Source of the DNA: Bacillota bacterium
Lineage (GTDB): Bacteria; Bacillota; Clostridia; Lachnospirales; Lachnospiraceae
Length of the DNA: 7,667 nucleotides
Reading direction: 5' to 3'
Assembly (NCBI GenBank): GCA_023415595.1
Contig: JAEZJW010000165.1
Coordinates: 1 to 7,667 of the forward strand
The notes under the pieces are model-generated. The model searched no databases, was not told the DNA's origin, and worked only from the letters and a program-made list of their open reading frames with translations. This document shows positions 6,454 to 7,667 of the stretch, piece by piece; positions within the stretch are counted from its first letter, which is position 1, and each line of letters starts with the position of its first letter. The position numbers and the translations under genes were made by a program.

Positions 6454-7320
6454 TTAAATTTGCGAAAGGATATAGTTCAGATATTTTTTTACGATATTAA
6501 TGTCAGCGCATTGGTATAGCATTCTGGAGCCGACCACATCTTCAATTTCATTGAAAATGAGCTCTCCTTCATCTCCAATGATAAAATCAATTCCTACCAT
6601 ACCTATTTCAAATTGACTGATGATGAGATGAACCAGTCTCTTTTCCTCCTCTGAAAGCTCATACAGACGGACCTCCCCACCCAGGGAAAAGTTTGACTTA
6701 AAGCCTTCCTTCGCCGTCCTCAGTACCGCGGCAATGATCTCCTCACCAATCACATATACCCTAAGATCCTGGTACCTGTGTCCGGTCAGGGGTTGAATAA
6801 CAGCATCGGAGCTTCCGATACCCTGAAGGACTCTAATCTTTTCTTTCTCCTCCGAATTCGCATCCAGCAGGAAAACCTGGCTTCCCCCATGTCCGTCCAC
6901 CGCCTTAATCACTGTCGGTGAGGTTACTCTCTCCACTGCCTCCTTAAGTAAGGCACATTTGCGGAAGCTGGTATCCACCATTCGGATGCCGGTCTTTGCC
7001 AGATACTGATAGGTTTTTGCTTTATCGTTACAAACCTCTGAGAGAAAGGCATTATTAAATACCCGGATACCCATGGCTTCCAATTGTCTGCTTAACAGCG
7101 GATAAATCGCACGGCAGATCACAAAATCCGGATAAGTCAGCTGTTCACCGGCGTTCGTAAGAAACCATTCGCCCTCGTGTACCCCGAATTCCAGCTCCTC
7201 CACCAGAATAAGCTTGACAGTAATGTCAAGCTTACTTCCCTCTTCGATATAGAATTCAATATAACGCTGATTATAGATGGCACTTTCCTTGTAATAGATC
7301 AGCCAGGCTAACATCCTCAT
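6454..7320 (-). CDS. RimK-like ATP-grasp ligase
   Basis: A 288-residue protein of the RimK/glutathione-synthetase-like ATP-grasp group, which uses ATP to form an acyl phosphate and couple it to an amine. Order: N-terminal preATP-grasp domain (about 1-95), the D-K-x-x-T-Y segment at 99-104, K139 in V-I-K-A-V-D-G-H-G-G (ATP-binding lysine and glycine loop), D185-L-R187, R201 and N210 in the strand-loop usual for RimK, and D245 with E258 as metal ligands. The usual E-x-N at the second metal site reads E258-I-E260 here, so one ligand is changed. Two starts compete: ATG 7320 with GAGG four bases away, and ATG 7314 with GAGG ten bases away. The product beginning at 7314 (M-L-A-W-L-I-Y) also fits the family. 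The substrate is unknown. It probably forms an operon with the downstream nucleotidyltransferase, and lies 143 bases after a second ATP-grasp gene. Confidence 0.85.
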   Translation of the reverse strand: MRMLAWLIYYKESAIYNQRYIEFYIEEGSKLDITVKLILVEELEFGVHEGEWFLTNAGEQLTYPDFVICRAIYPLLSRQLEAMGIRVFNNAFLSEVCNDKAKTYQYLAKTGIRMVDTSFRKCALLKEAVERVTSPTVIKAVDGHGGSQVFLLDANSEEKEKIRVLQGIGSSDAVIQPLTGHRYQDLRVYVIGEEIIAAVLRTAKEGFKSNFSLGGEVRLYELSEEEKRLVHLIISQFEIGMVGIDFIIGDEGELIFNEIEDVVGSRMLYQCADINIVKKYLNYILSQI

Positions 7321-7463
7321 CCGCCCTCTATTTCACAAATATATTTTTAGTTCTGTACTGCATAAGGTTTCAGGGTTCAGATATCATGCTTCATCTTAAA
7401 CCGATCTGACTTTATTTCTGTCCTGTTGGTTTTTCTTATTCTACATCTTACACGACTTCTAAT

Positions 7464-7667
7464 CTACCCGATATTACCGACTTTAAGCTTATCCACAATA
7501 TGCGAAAGTATCGCATCGGCTGCGTTCACACCGGTACAGTCATAGATATTCTTAAAATGCGCATTGGAATTCACTTCACAGACCAGAGTCGTGCCGTCCT
7601 CACCAAATAACAGATCCACTCCGGCATAGTCCAGACCAAGCAGCTCACAGCACCGTACAGCCAGCTC
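7464..7667 (-). CDS. Second RimK-like ATP-grasp ligase, C-terminal end only
   Basis: An open frame of 67 residues runs in from the right edge of the window on the minus strand and stops at TAG (7464-7466). The visible part is the end of an ATP-grasp domain: L-D-Y-A-G-V-D-L-L-F-G-E-D-G carries the metal-binding aspartate, and C-E-V-N-S-N-A-H-F-K-N carries the canonical E-x-N metal site. It is followed by a helical tail, V-N-A-A-D-A-I-L-S-H-I. This is the typical end of RimK-type alpha-L-glutamate ligases and related enzymes. Its start and most of its length are outside the window. It precedes the other ATP-grasp gene in the same direction. The 143 bases between them (7321-7463) hold no convincing promoter, terminator or small gene. 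Confidence 0.85.
   Translation of the reverse strand, partial: ELAVRCCELLGLDYAGVDLLFGEDGTTLVCEVNSNAHFKNIYDCTGVNAADAILSHIVDKLKVGNIG

Noticed and set aside
7321..7463. Possible small gene or promoter between the two ATP-grasp genes
   Set aside because: The longest minus-strand frame that I found with an ATG encodes about 11 residues without a ribosome binding site, and no -35/-10 pair with good spacing is visible.
1..7667. CRISPR array, tRNA, rRNA, insertion sequence or phage gene
   Set aside because: No regularly spaced direct repeats, tRNA-like cloverleaf, transposase or integrase motif was found by reading both strands.

Overview
The window looks like a chromosomal segment from a low-to-mid-GC anaerobic Firmicute, most likely class Clostridia and plausibly Lachnospiraceae. 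The reasons are a catalytic PyrB paired with a separate zinc-binding PyrI (Bacillus has PyrB without PyrI), a clostridial-type formate-tetrahydrofolate ligase, strong purine-rich ribosome binding sites, and RimK-like ATP-grasp genes of a style I associate with Clostridia. The taxonomic call is an inference from gene content and protein style; no marker gene is present.

Layout, left to right. (1) Positions 1-1360, plus strand: the 3' part of pyrB followed by pyrI, the catalytic and regulatory chains of aspartate transcarbamoylase. (2) Positions 1419-1474: a two-tier hairpin separating pyrI from convergent genes. (3) Positions 1524-2568, minus strand: an iron/manganese superoxide dismutase followed by a small single-pass membrane protein of unknown function. 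(4) Positions 2749-4419, minus strand: fhs, with a good promoter at 4463-4491. (5) Positions 4420-4865: a 446-base divergent intergenic region. Between the fhs promoter and the promoter of the next gene lies a roughly 214-base long, interrupted palindrome (4520-4733). Read as RNA it folds into one long hairpin with a closing stem of 20 pairs, an AT-rich central bubble and a long terminal arm. A plausible plus-strand promoter would start transcription at the base of the closing stem. This is the most interesting element here: a candidate structured non-coding RNA with 6S-like architecture, or else a foldback mobile element. (6) Positions 4866-5510, plus strand: a HAD-superfamily phosphatase of the phosphoglycolate phosphatase type. 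(7) Positions 5561-5615: a strong hairpin shared by convergent genes. (8) Positions 5614-7667, minus strand: a nucleotidyltransferase-fold protein, a RimK-like ATP-grasp ligase and the C-terminal end of a second RimK-like ATP-grasp ligase. The first two are 30 bases apart and probably co-transcribed. Their joint substrate is unknown.

Most of the window is core metabolism: pyrimidine synthesis, one-carbon folate metabolism, oxidative stress defence and phosphate-ester housekeeping. The parts that are not routine are the intergenic palindrome and the nucleotidyltransferase/double ATP-grasp cluster.
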